64,000 nucleotides of DNA from Toxotes chatareus (Eukaryota; Chordata; Actinopteri; Toxotidae). The notes below the pieces were generated by a model that ran no database searches, was not told the DNA's origin, and worked only from the letters and a program-made list of their open reading frames with translations. The DNA is taken from contig CM028884.1 in the NCBI GenBank assembly GCA_016801885.1, forward strand, positions 9,428,181 through 9,492,180, read 5' to 3'. Shown here in pieces: positions 24,738 to 37,500 of this stretch (its first letter is position 1; every line of letters starts with the position of its first letter). A program made the translations under genes and the position numbers.

Positions 24738-27091
24738 TACATGTGGGCATTAGTGTCCTCGGTTGAATACTGGAAAGCTAATGACATGGACCTCTGTCAG
24801 ATTCAGGCCCCCATCACAAGCATCCAGCCATCAGGGTTCAAGCTAGGATCTGCCCATTAACACAGAGGCCGGAGGAAGCAGGCTATCCACACCAGGAGAG
24901 AGAGAGCGAGCCTGACACAGAGCAGGTCCCTCTCCCACAGCACGCTCACCAGCCTGCACTTTCCAAGGACATTACGGCTCCATTCCACCAGCTCTCCGGT
25001 GGCAGGCTATCATTAGTGCGCTTGCGAGAGCCCAGAGAGGTGATAGCAGGGGAATTGTGGGCTTTCATATCCACAAGCTGGTCCACAGGATGCCAGGCAG
25101 AGTGTGGTAATTTAGCTCAGAGGTGATGGAAAATAGTAGGTTAGTTTAATGACAAGTTTGTGTGGCCATGTAAAAGCACTCATCAGAGAGTGGGCGATAG
25201 AGAGAATGGCTGAGAAGCACCAAAACGAAGAGAGAGAAGGGACTTTGTCAGTGTGTTTTTGAGTGTGTGTGAGTGTGTGTGTGTCCGTTTCTTATTAGAG
25301 CTCAGTTTTCTTTTTCTAACACTGTGCCAACTTGCATACCAATTTTCAGTGGCTTAATGTTTATTTCAAAGAAAAATCAATGAGAAGTCAGGGATAAAAT
25401 ATGAACCCTCATCCCACTACATTTCCATCTTTTGATTAATTTATTTAAATAATGACCAATATTAGAGATTCAGAAAGAAAGAAATACTGATAAATAAAAG
25501 GTTTTATATTCCCTTGAATGGTACAATACAAAAAGAAATGTTGTATTTCAAGTCACATTATTTTACAAATAAATACAAATATAGTTCCCTTTAAATATAT
25601 CTAGTGCTTAATTTGTTAAAATTAAAGCTTACAAATGAGTCATTGATGATTAAATGGATGTATGGTTTGTAATGCTTTTTTCAGAATATATTTTTATAAT
25701 ACAGTAAAACTTATAAATATTAAATGAACAATGTTAATGGGTACTATAGTCTGTAAATGTTTACTCCAAGAGTATCCCACAGAAAGCACTTTATTTCATA
25801 AAAAATGTTTTCTGTGTTAATTTGTCAGCTAATCTTTGCTGATCTATACCAAGATAAAGTATAAAGCTCACAGATAAAACTGTAAATGAATAAAGTCACC
25901 ATTCATAAATGTTAGTGTGCCCTGTACCGATGCAGTGTTTATTCATGCATCTAATTCACTTTGAATTTCATCCCTAAGAAAAAAAAAAAATCAATCCTCC
26001 ATCTCTGTCTCCCTTGGCAACAGGTTATAATCCATAGTTACGAGGAGCGGTTGCTAGGTGCGTTGCCGAGATACAGACCCTTCTCTCCACTGGCGCTACG
26101 TAGGAGGCCACCGGGTCCTTGATGATGGCAGAGAGATGAGGGACGGGTGAAAGGATGACAAGAGACAGGACAATGAGGATAGGAAATAGACGCACACACC
26201 TGACAGAGGCCCAAAGAGAGCACAGAAGAAAGGCTGAAAATGAGAGTAGAGAATGGAAAGTAAACACAAAAAGGATAATGTAACAGTCTAAGTGGGCAAT
26301 CTGCACACCTCCATTTGCCTCAGCTACATTTTAGTGTGCCTGTCCCTGAGTGTGTTTGTGTGCGTCTGTTTCTGTGTGTGTGTATTTGTACTGCATGTGA
26401 AAGACAGACTGACAGAGGAGAAGAGAGGAAGATGGGGAATCTACTTTGAATCCTTGAAAAGCCTGTTATCCTAAAAAAAAAAAAAAAGAGAAAAATTAAA
26501 AAAAAAAAAAAAGCTGTACTGATGACTTCAATCACAGAATCCTTTGTGTACAAAGGATTTTTTTTCCTGGGAAGTGAGGAAAACCTGAAGACAAAACATA
26601 ACAAGAAAGAAACTTTGAGTACTGCCAGCTTTTCCAAATTACTTGTCTTTGCTTTGACATAAGAGACACACTAGCATCATCATCACGTTTCTAATACGCA
26701 AGTTTCTAATACTTTGGTGAAAAAAATGCAGATATTATACTTGTTTTTGTCAGTTTGAAACTGTAATTATGACGCTGAGATTCTTAAAAAATCCAGTTTT
26801 TCGATATGTTGGACCTGTTACATGTCTCCATTTATTCCCACAGATGTTGCATGCAGAGACAATAACAGCTCTATGTTTATTAGTGCTCATGGCCATATAA
26901 CCACAAGTTACACAAGCTGTCAATTTTTTATTTTTTTTCCAAGGCTCATCCGATTAGTATGGTGATGATAGAAACCCATGGGAGTACTTACTCCTCACGA
27001 GTTTCCTTGTTGGTAGATGGGAAGACTGTTCTTTGGTGCTGAAGCTGCAGGAGCCATCTGCCGCTCCCAGCTCCGATTATCCCCAGCCTCT

Positions 27092-27105
27092 CCCCCAGGG
27101 GGCAG
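27092..27105 (+). promoter_or_regulatory. CTCF-like motif
   Basis: CCCCCAGGGGGCAG differs from the core CCASYAGRKGGCRS at one position. A single motif in a 64-kb window can occur by chance, so this is only a candidate. Confidence 0.3.
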
Positions 27106-28084
27106 TAGCACTGTGCACACGACCACTTGGCACACTTTGCTGTGAGATCAAAGGCACAGTTCCTCTGCAAGCCGAAACAGCCACCATCGCCCACTGTCTA
27201 CCTCAGGTAGTTTTAAAAAAGGGATATTAACATGATGTCATAGAATGAGAAACCAACCTCAAAAGCAAGGCTTTCAGCTTCCTTTGAATAAGTAGTGCAG
27301 CTCTATCGTGTACATCGCCTCTGACAGTGTTATTAGGAAGATAATTCTCACGAGCAAATAAACAGTGTGCAACACCCCTGTGAGTTTTTCCTTTCAGGTT
27401 GGGTTATTGTGTGTGTATTTCACTGATATTGTGTCATCTGGTGAGGGAGAAAATATCAGGGTTGCACAACTGAAAGGAATTATAGATGATCACAAGCAGC
27501 ACTTTACATTCAGTTGAAAAAAAAAGTCAACTTAACATCAGTCACACAGTCAATATAAAACTGTAGTTTCATATTTGTAGTTCACAAACATCTAATTTTG
27601 TCAGAGTTGATTGAATTTCTAATCTGCACCCTCACGTCTCTGTTTCACTTAATTTCATTCAGGACTTAAAGAATCATGAGAAAAGACTAAGAAAAGTACT
27701 TAAAATGCTCTACAATTTGTTATTATTAATTAAAGTTAATGAATTTGAAATCTCAATTGTTGGCTGCCTAGTGTGATTGCTTTGATGTCTTAATGTACCC
27801 AAACAAAAGGAAAGACGTTAAAAAAAGAGAGAGAAATTAATTAGGTTGCTATTAGTTTGTGATTTGCACCACTCGCACTGAAAAAGTAATCATATTAAGA
27901 ATAAAATGTGTAAAAGTGCAAGGGTGACAAAAGACTGATTTATTACGGTTTAATAAACTGCGTTCACTTTCTGTTACTGTGTAAAAATGCATTGTGAGAG
28001 GTAATACAAATAGCTTTGGATTAAACAATAGATGGACCTCTGGCTCAGTATCTGTCCTTCAGCTCAGCAGCCTCTTCATACTGT

Positions 28085-28255
28085 AAGGCTTTTGCTTTGA
28101 GCAGAGACCCCTGTTGGTTGATTGGAATGACTTCCCTAATTGGATTCAATTCCTAATTGAAATGTAATAAAAATGCATCAGTAGACGTGGCGCCAACAAT
28201 TACCTCATGCAAATCTCTTGATGAATTGACGTGAGGGGCGTAATTGCAGCTGTTA
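28085..28255. promoter_or_regulatory. candidate neural-type enhancer/CNE
   Basis: The block holds several TAATTG/CAATTA homeodomain cores, a perfect POU octamer ATGCAAAT (28207-28214), and an adjacent TAATTG and CAGCTG E-box (28241-28252). This combination is typical of vertebrate developmental enhancers. Conservation is not shown here. Confidence 0.4.
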
Positions 28256-31200
28256 AAAAAATGCATTGATTTCTCCTGGAATAACATCAATTCAAATCAG
28301 TTCACAGTGGCACACACGCTTCAGCCCGTCTACGGAAAGCATTTGTCACCGCTCAGTGTCCCCTGTTTGGAGGTATACAGAAAAAAAAAAGGAAACATCT
28401 GCACCCTTTCACGTGGGCGCGTCAGATTGATTGGGCTTGTGAGACTTTACATCAAATGCGCTACATCTATGCATATGCAATAAAGTATTCTCAACACTTG
28501 GAAGAGGCAAAGAAAGGAAGAAACGTCTTTGTTCTTTGTTTCTGTTTTCATCGAGATGGTGCACGGGTTATGACTTTCTTTGGTTTGTAGAGCAAACATA
28601 TTCTGCTGGGGATGTACCACAGAAACACACACACACACAAGGTCGGATACAGTTGGAGGAAAAAAAAGAAATCAGATACATGCAGAAAAGGAACTATGCA
28701 CCCTTTGATTCTTCACTCCACCAAATGTTCTGAACATTATCCGTCTGTCTGTTGATCGGGGGTGGCAGTCTAGAGAGAAAGGGTTAAAGCATCTTCTGAG
28801 TTATTGCCTACCACCGTAGTCATAGCAACAGATTAATAAGTAGCTTCTCTGATCTTCCTCTGTTGCTGCACAGGTTGCTAAGATACAAATAACATTCTGG
28901 ACCCAGTGGACTGAACTGCAAACATCTTTTGATAAGAATGAACTTTTAAGATTTAAAAGTAATGTGGAAGGCAAAAGAGCCCTATATGTACAAAGGAATG
29001 TAAAGAGGAAAAAAAAACTCCAGCATTACACCTACAACTGTAGCGATTGCGTCTGCCACATTTGACCTACCCAGGCCGAAAAAGGAACACAGCAAAACAA
29101 AATTGAACACTTGCTAAATCCAGCTACCTCATACCTCGGAGGCTAGTGGTTGGCCCATGTCTAAAGGTAAACGGGCCAATCAGCTTTGGTACAGAGTGGC
29201 TGTTCCTAGACGCTTGTGCAAAACCAAGGGCAAATTAAAGCATTGCCTCTGAGTTGCATCATTCTCCCCTCACAGCTCTATTAGTAGGCTAGCCACAATG
29301 TCTCTTTACGAGAGCTACTCTCAGAGCAGAATTAGGCACACTTCCCTGCAGTGATATGTCTTTTTATGAACCACATTGGCATCATGTGTGCCAGTTCCTA
29401 CAGCAACAAACCACAGCTGAATTAGTGGGAGAAATACGTGTCTGGATACCTCTATTCCTTGGAAGGTGACGTAAGAGCAAAGCAGGAGATAGATGTAGAA
29501 TTTTTTAATGTGATTCTGGCTTGATGAATTTCTCAGACATTAAGATAAACGAAGATGTGAATCAGATATTAAGAATCAGTGATCTGAATACTGATTCATG
29601 AAGATAAAAATAGGTGGTGTCCCTCACCTTTTCTGTTATTAAATCAGCTTTTTTTTTTTTTTTTGCCCTCCGGTCATCTCTTTTTCCGTCAAGTAATAGA
29701 AGCTGAAAAGCGCACTGATTCGAAAAGACGGACCATCCACACTGACACAACAAACGAACAAACAAACGAACAGCTTGACTGGAGGAAGCTGTGAGGCCGC
29801 AGTAGGGAGCACTGAAGTCGTTTTTGATGATAATGCTTGATCCCTCTGTTCTCTCTGTCACTGGGCCTCACGCTTTCACTTCAGCTCAGCTCAGCTGTCA
29901 GCCGGCGATGGCTACTCACTCAAGTGCTCGTGCGCACGTGTGAGCTCACGCACGCGAACCCTCTTGCAATATCGAAGGGTGTGGACTTGCATTCATGCTT
30001 GTACATAATTATTACAAACTGTGATTGAACATATGATATGATACTCCAATATAACATGCGTGTGCGTGTATCATGTCTCAGAAATTGGTAACTATCCATG
30101 TGTGGTAATCTGGCATGCTTATAAGCAGCAATAATTGCGTATTTGTGTGATTAAGACAGTAATCAGAAAATAATGACACTTCAGTGTGATTTATGAGTAT
30201 GGATGAAATTTCCCAGCTGAAAGGTGGCAGGTTAAACAACACTGACCCGCCAAATACCAAGAGAGATTTAAACAAAGGCCTAAGCTAATACATCACAGAA
30301 ACAAACGGAGGGTGGGTGGAGAGTGGAGTATGTATGTGTGTCACAGAGCTTTGGACAGCGTGAGGCGTCCGTGGGTCATATAAACCTTGTAAGACAAGAA
30401 GGGATGTTGAGGTTACTTACCACTGATGGGTGAAAAAAGAGGCACCCTCGAAAGATGGTCTTGGTTTATTAAAATGATGCACAGTGATCATCCACAAAAG
30501 TGAAAAGTGAGAATCATTAGATTTGCAGTTGTGTGGTTTCACCACAGCAGTATCATTCTGCATACATCTACAGATGAAAGCAACACTCTCTCCAATACTG
30601 ATTAAAGGTTTTTTTCGCTCCCACTGGGTTCCACGCTGGTTTGGGTTCATTCAATCTCGGCCTTGATTGCTCGATTGGACTCACTGATTGAAGGTGAACT
30701 TTAATGACCTATTATCTCAAGTGTTAATCAGGTGTTGACAGACAGCTCTCTGTGGGACTGGTCAGGGCTGAGGGCCAGAATGGACAGAACTCGCTGGACT
30801 CCTGCCACTCAGATGAGTCGAGGGTTAAGCAGCACACAGAGTGCAGATGCGCCGCTCGACAAGTTTTCTTCGGGAGCACAGTCTGTGCACCGCGGTGACA
30901 TCATCTTTTGCTTCAGATGTTTTGGTGTGCTTTTTTTTTCTTTCTTTTTTTTTTTTTTAACACGCTCATTCTCACCCACTTTATCTCCCCTTGTTACAGT
31001 TTTACCACCCTGTGAATTACCTCGAAATGAGAGAGAAAGGAATTGGGGTATAAAAATGGAGGCCTGTGCGTGATCTCTATGTGTTCTCATTTCATTTTGT
31101 ATTTATGGAATATATGCAGTTGGTAAAGTTATGTAAATTCAGAGGAACTTTGTTAACCTTGTGAAATATAACTCGTTGGAAAGGCCAGAAGTATTAATAG

Positions 31201-31795
31201 GAACATTAAATTGGGTTAGAGATTGTAGTTTGGAACAAATTTACTTTCCAAATGTGCATAACGCACTTATACATGTATTTGTAGTAATTTGTGATATTTA
31301 GCTGGTATTTATCAGCAGATGTAATGGCTGCCATGTGTGATTTCCTTTGTCAGGTTGCTCTTGAAAAATTAAGACTCATTAAGTCCAAATGAAGTGTTAA
31401 AGTAAAGACAGAAATCCTTGAAACTGCAAACCCTTGACAGTAATATCCAATTCTAATTTCACGTGTAACTTCAATGCGTCTCATAAGACATTGTTACTGC
31501 TCTAAATGCTTCTCCGTAGTACAGTTGGTACAGGTAGGAAATCTTAGTAAGCACACTTCCTCTGCTCTTGCAGCAGAAAACAGTGTGGACAGACGTTTAC
31601 ATGTCCAAGTTACACCTGTCTGCATCACCTCCTGTATCACCAGCCTAAATCTCTTTTGTCTCCTCCTCCCCCACGTCTCCCACTGCATCCCTCTCTTTAA
31701 TTATCTCCCTTTTCAATCCCAGCATCTTCAAGTCTCATCAATGCTTCTTAATTTCCATCAATACCTCTGCAGCCTAAGCTCTCCAAACCTGTCCA

Positions 31796-31809
31796 GTCAC
31801 CATGGCAAC
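31796..31809. promoter_or_regulatory. consensus X-box (RFX binding motif)
   Basis: GTCACCATGGCAAC fits the RFX X-box consensus GTNRCC(N0-3)RGYAAC exactly, with a 2-nt spacer. It lies in gene-free DNA about 10 kb left of the putative distal 3'UTR exon. Function is inferred only from the motif. Confidence 0.5.
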
Positions 31810-34569
31810 CTCACCTCTGACAACAAAGAGCTCTGTAAGACATGGCATGCTGTATTCCCCTTGATTAGATATTGATTAAGCTTTTGTAATACATAATAGG
31901 ATCAAAGGGATTGCACAGCTTTGCTTAGCCAGGTATTCTTCACACTTTCATTTAGTTATAATCTTTTGTTATTTAGGAATCTGCATGTTAAGAGGGATGG
32001 AATCGAAATTTGCCACCCTTTGTCATAGTCGTTCAGAGGCTCCTTCAGGGAATGTAGATGCACAAAAACCTTTTTTTTTTTTAATTTTAATAATTAAAAA
32101 AAGAAGTAGAGAATGCCAAAAGAATCTGCTTTGCAAAATCTACAATTTAAAGAGAGTGTTGACAGCACATCAGTTTTCTGAGTGGCGTAGCTTATACTTA
32201 GTGTTTGCAACATGTTTCCCATTAAAGGACATGCTAATAGGCCCGCTGGAGTGTGCAGAGGCTACCAAATGCTTGAGTGTCCCTAATGGATGCATTGATA
32301 GATTAATGGACGATAAAAGTCAAATTCTAAATGCATGGTAAGTGACAAGTGATCAGCCAATATGGTAAATATTTGTGTAGGGCATAGTTAAGAAGTCGAA
32401 AGACCATTATTCACGATTACCTACAGACAAGTCAGTCTGTGGTATAATGAGGCACATGGCATGAATTTAAAAGCTGAAAGTAATGGTGTGTAGTGCATTT
32501 CTGTCACTTAAATATGTGTGTTAGATGAAAAAGATGAAAAAGAATCAGGAACAGGATAACATTGGTTTACTTCATCCTAAAGCCATTAAACTGGTGTTTT
32601 TGATCAAATGTTTTATCTTTAGCTGCCAAATTTAATTTGCGCTGCAGTTTTAAAATATACTTCACATGTAACAGAATTTAGACCATTAACATTTGCTCTT
32701 ACTAAGGAGTAGTACCTTGCTTGCTTTAAAAAAAAAAAAAATGACTCAAAAAAATCCAAAACACTACAATTCACTCACTGCCCTTCACACATCAAGTACA
32801 TTTGTTGATGTGAATGATATGATACTAAAATCCTGTCCTAGTGAAGGACACTAGAAGGATTGAGTCTGATCTTTTTAACACCAGTTTTTTTCTCGTGTTG
32901 TCTGTGTTGTCAGCTGCGGTATTTGAGCTTCATAAGACCGCCCCATCCTAATCAGCACCACCAATAAAGTAAATACACACAAGAAACACTTCCAGCCAGA
33001 CAGGAGGTTGTGTGTTTTTTCAAATTTACACTGAAGATTTAGCGGGATACAAGACTGAGAGAAGTGAGAAAACCGATTTTTCCTCTCCTGCACTTAGAGA
33101 GTAGGGGAGTCAGAATTGAGGATAAACCCTGGAACTGCAAAGAACCATGTTTGGAACAATCTGACCTTTTTTTTTTTACAACTCAAACAAGGATAAAGAC
33201 AACAAAATGTAATAACTTTCCCCTATCCAATCCATACTTCATGATTATCCCTCTCTCCAAAACATTGGAAAAAATGGAACTGTCAAAAGAGTCTTGTTGT
33301 TCCATTTTCTTTCTCTTGCCCCCCCTCCTGGAGACAAACAAACAAACCCCTGTTAGCACATTTCATCAGCTTTAGGGGTTACAGAACAGATTGAGTATCG
33401 ACAACGGTGGCTGTCGAGGCTTACTGCTCAAAGGCAACAGTAGAGGAAAATCTCAGGGGTAGGAGATGCAATCGAAAGGACCAAAATAATTCAGCAGGAC
33501 TCACTCGAGGAACAATCCAGTTTGTCATGTGGAATCATGGAGTGTCTGCCGAACAATGAGAGAGGGTCCCCGGAGACTTGGCACAGGAGTCAACATGTGA
33601 ATAGCCAAGAGTTAGTGCCCCAACTGGCCACTCTTTTCCTTTTTATCACCTGCAAATTTAGCAGCCATAAATCTGTTTCCACACCAATTCTACTACACAG
33701 ATGCACCAGAGAGGCCCATAAACAAGAAATGATGTTCGGTGTCTTGGGAGGGTTTGGTCATTGATGGTCCCTGGGGTGTAATACTCTATTCTCGGAACAG
33801 TTACTGTCAGAGAGTTTTGATGTTTTCCTTCTGTTGAGATGGGCAGTGGCGGTTGCTGGGAATTGTCGAACCATGTTGATTTGCAAAGAAACAAGTTAAA
33901 TTATCTCCCCCATTGTACACAGGCGTTTTGGGTTAGTCGTGTGACACAATATTGTGTGGACTTTTCCTTACCTTCCTCTGTAATAGGCTTTGAGGCGTCT
34001 GGTGCCTGCTGAGGGTTAATGAGGGAGGAGGAGACTCGGGGCCATAAAAAGGACACTGACCACAGGCTTCAATGTGACCTGACCCTCCTTACCGTAACGT
34101 CTCTGCCAATAAAACGCAGCACGAGGAAAACCTCTGATTAATCGATTGACATTCTGCTTCTTATTCACAGACGATAAGCAGCAGAACCCGTTGCACCTGA
34201 TTTTGTTTCCACTGTAACACCTTCATGAGACAAGAGCTGAATATCCATTTCCCTTTAATCAATTCACAATTTATTCCCCTCCCTCTTCCAATCTCCCTTC
34301 CATTTATTATGCATTATTCGCCCTTTTTAAACGATTTTCTACTAACCGTCTCATCTAATTTGGTATTCGGATATGGTTAGCGCTGTTAGCTCAATTAATA
34401 CAATGACATGTCCTAAACGCATTCTCTCCACAATCCAAGTGACAAGAGGACACTGAACATTTCACATCTTTGCAAACAGGGTCACGCATGCACGTAAAGA
34501 CAGATCCAAACCTTTAGGATTTATTTAATCAGGCTATGTGAATAGATAAAAATGACAAAGCAGGCTCAA

Positions 34570-37500
34570 TCTTCTACAGGACTGTGCTTTATTTTAGTCT
34601 AAGCAGAATATAATGAACTAGAGAACTACAGAGTTCAGGAGCACTATGGGAGATATCACCCCGAATCAGGGAAACGGACCAGAGCCAACGCTAATTCAAA
34701 TTACATCTCTGTTTCAAACAAAAAGAAAACTAACTCAGTTTGTTCAAGTCAAATAATAAAAGAAATGATTATTCCATTCATTGTGAATATAAATACCTAA
34801 ATATGTTGTGATAAATTAATTTTGCGTGAGAATAAATGAAGAGGATGAAATTAGATAGTGAAGCTGGGAATGTAATGATTCATGACACAAAGATCAATGG
34901 TGCAAAATTACCTATGACTAAATGTGAATTCTTTAAAGGCTCTCATTTAATGCTTGATTGGAGCAAACTGCTCAGTTAGCTGAGTTTGTTTACATTTTGG
35001 TCCTTGTAACCAATGGAAATGGAGGTGGATGACCACATCCTCATTTGTGTCAGAATGGGCTTGAAGTAAAACTGACTCTGGCAAAGTGTTCGTCTTTACA
35101 ACAGATTTTTGACTTTTGAAGATTGAAGAGCATTTGGCATCCTCAGAATACAATGTGTCCGACCACTGTTCACAGGTAGTACTGTCAGAGAGAACGGGCT
35201 GGGTTTAAGGCAGAATTCCCTCCTCAGATCAAATCAGCCTGACTGAAGCAAAACAATGAGACGCTATCAACTGTTGATACAATGTCCTCAGTGGACGAAG
35301 TCCCATTAGGTAACAAACTGTGGAAGAAACATCCCATAGGTAAGAACAGAGAAGACAAAAATCAGAGATATGTCAATGATTACCACACACCCTTCAAAAA
35401 ATTAACAGGCAGCAAAAAATAAGAAGAATGCAAAACACATTTACATAAAGAGAGGAACATTACAGGAATCCATCCATGGCTTAAAGACAATGAGATATGA
35501 CAGCATAGGTCTCAAAACCAATCTGGCTGCAAAGTTTGATTTTTTTTTTTTTCTTTTTTTGTCTTTTTCTCAAAACAACAAAAGGCCTCAAATGAGATTC
35601 TTTCTGAACATGCAATGCTGATTCATTTGAACTCAGTTGTGCAATGGACTTTTTTTTTTTTTTGAATCCTCATGACCAATACCATCAATCATCCTTTTAC
35701 AACACAGTTTGTTAATTCTTGTATTGATTTAAGACCTTTCAGTGGCAAATTCTCTTTGAACTTGCCCGTCCACGCGGGATTTCGCACAGGGATTGTGCAG
35801 CCAAAAAAAAAAAAAAAAAGGAAGTAAGAAAGAAGAAAAATGATCAAAGCATATCCGAAATAAACCTCATGACAATGGGTCTATCCCAGCTTCAGCCGAT
35901 AACAACAAAACAAAAGAGAGAAACTAAAGAACCATTTACCAACATGAGTATAAAATCCCATTTTTGAACATCAGTGCTTCACTATACAAGAAATAAAATC
36001 ATTTTTATCTTCTGTTTTTGATAAATTATTTCATAGGTTCCTTCTCTTAGTTTCACTGAAATATATTAACTATTCTTTTAATTTTTTTTTTTAAATGTTT
36101 GAACATGATCTATTGTACGGCCTATAAAGAAGGTTCAACAGAATTGAAAAATAAGCTATATTGTATGTACAGAAGTAACGCAGCTGTGTGGTCAGGAGAG
36201 CAGTGGCAGATTGGGTCAAGCGGGGTGGGGGGTGGTGGGGGTTCTATAATAACTGCTGTCTTGTTTGCCCCCTTCTTCCAATCTCGGCCCAACCGTGTAT
36301 GTGTAATTCCGACCGTGTGTATTAAATGTTTAATTCCAAAATGGTTTATGTACATGTTGAACAAACTGTTACCTGGAGTTTAATTTTGTAAAACTAGCTT
36401 CTTTAAATGCCTTAAAGCCCAAACATTCACTTCCAAAGAATGTGAAAAAGTGTGGTGGTGGTGGCTGATGCTTTTCGTTTTTTTCTTAATTTTTGCCGCA
36501 CTGTCAAGCGGTAAGCATGCAGATGGATGAACTCCACTGTCACTGCTATATCTGTTCATCAGCCCCAATTGGACTAATCCAATTACCGCACAGGCGATCC
36601 TTCTTCTGTCAGAAAAATCATGACATGTCGGTGTACACAGAATCTTAATTAACGGATCACTTCAGGGCTGTGGCTTACGTTTGACACTAAGTCAAACACT
36701 CTCTAAGCCGTGGTCCAACGCTTAGGGTTGTAGGATGCATGTTCACAGCCAAAAGTTAAGGGGCTTAAAAGGACTAAAACTCTCCTAGATCCCTGCACTG
36801 CTGTGGATACATTTTATAGTGACATCATTGTCCCACAGAGTTGGGCTACTCAGTACAAGCTGCTATACAACCTTCCTCTGTTTTTGTATTTTATAGGCTA
36901 TTTACATTAAGGAATAAAAAAAGTCTTTGTCTTCATTACTCTCAGCCGTGTTGTTAAACATAATTGCACACCTCCAGTGATTTACTGTGCGTTGTTAGGT
37001 GGACGATGGCATCTTTTTTCTTTTTTTGTTGTTGTTGGTTTGTTACTCTTGGAACTGGATGATGATTGTGTAAATCCAGAGCACAATTCAGGTGGTTCAT
37101 CAGCCCTTCTGCTGATTCAGCTCTCCCCGCAATGGGATGCGATCCTACGGCTTCCGCTGACCTCGCGTTTGTGACTCTGCTCGACCTCCCTCAGGACCAG
37201 GGGTATGGCAAGGCTCTGAACCTCTCCACTAATCATGACATCATAGCGCCTGATGCCCTGAGTATCGGGAGTGATTTTGTGGAGTTTCAGTTTAGCACAC
37301 AGCACCCCCACCACCCAGTGCCTATTTCCACCTCCACCTTTTTTTTCCCATACAAAATCCCATTTCCACAGCAAAACCCTTTCTGCGCTAAAGTAAGATG
37401 ACGGAAAAGCTCTCTCCCAAAGCAGCTATTAAATGAGAGGCATTAATTTCTTCCCTCCTGTCCAACAGGTTCCTTTAATTATCTCTCCACTTTCAGTCAA

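Larger units (their letters stand above)
24131..34569. other. non-coding DNA, no gene recognised
   Basis: No exon or intact gene can be supported on either strand. Contents worth noting: a TG microsatellite (24699-24734), an X-box motif (31796-31809), RFX half-sites (26015-26066), a 22-bp palindrome (26538-26559), a CTCF-like motif (27092-27105), and CNE-like blocks at 28085-28255 and 33985-34430. Confidence 0.65.

Noticed and set aside
32935..32965. Possible REST/NRSF (RE1) site, TCAGCACCACC
   Set aside because: Only the left half-site is present and the GGACAGCGCC half is missing.
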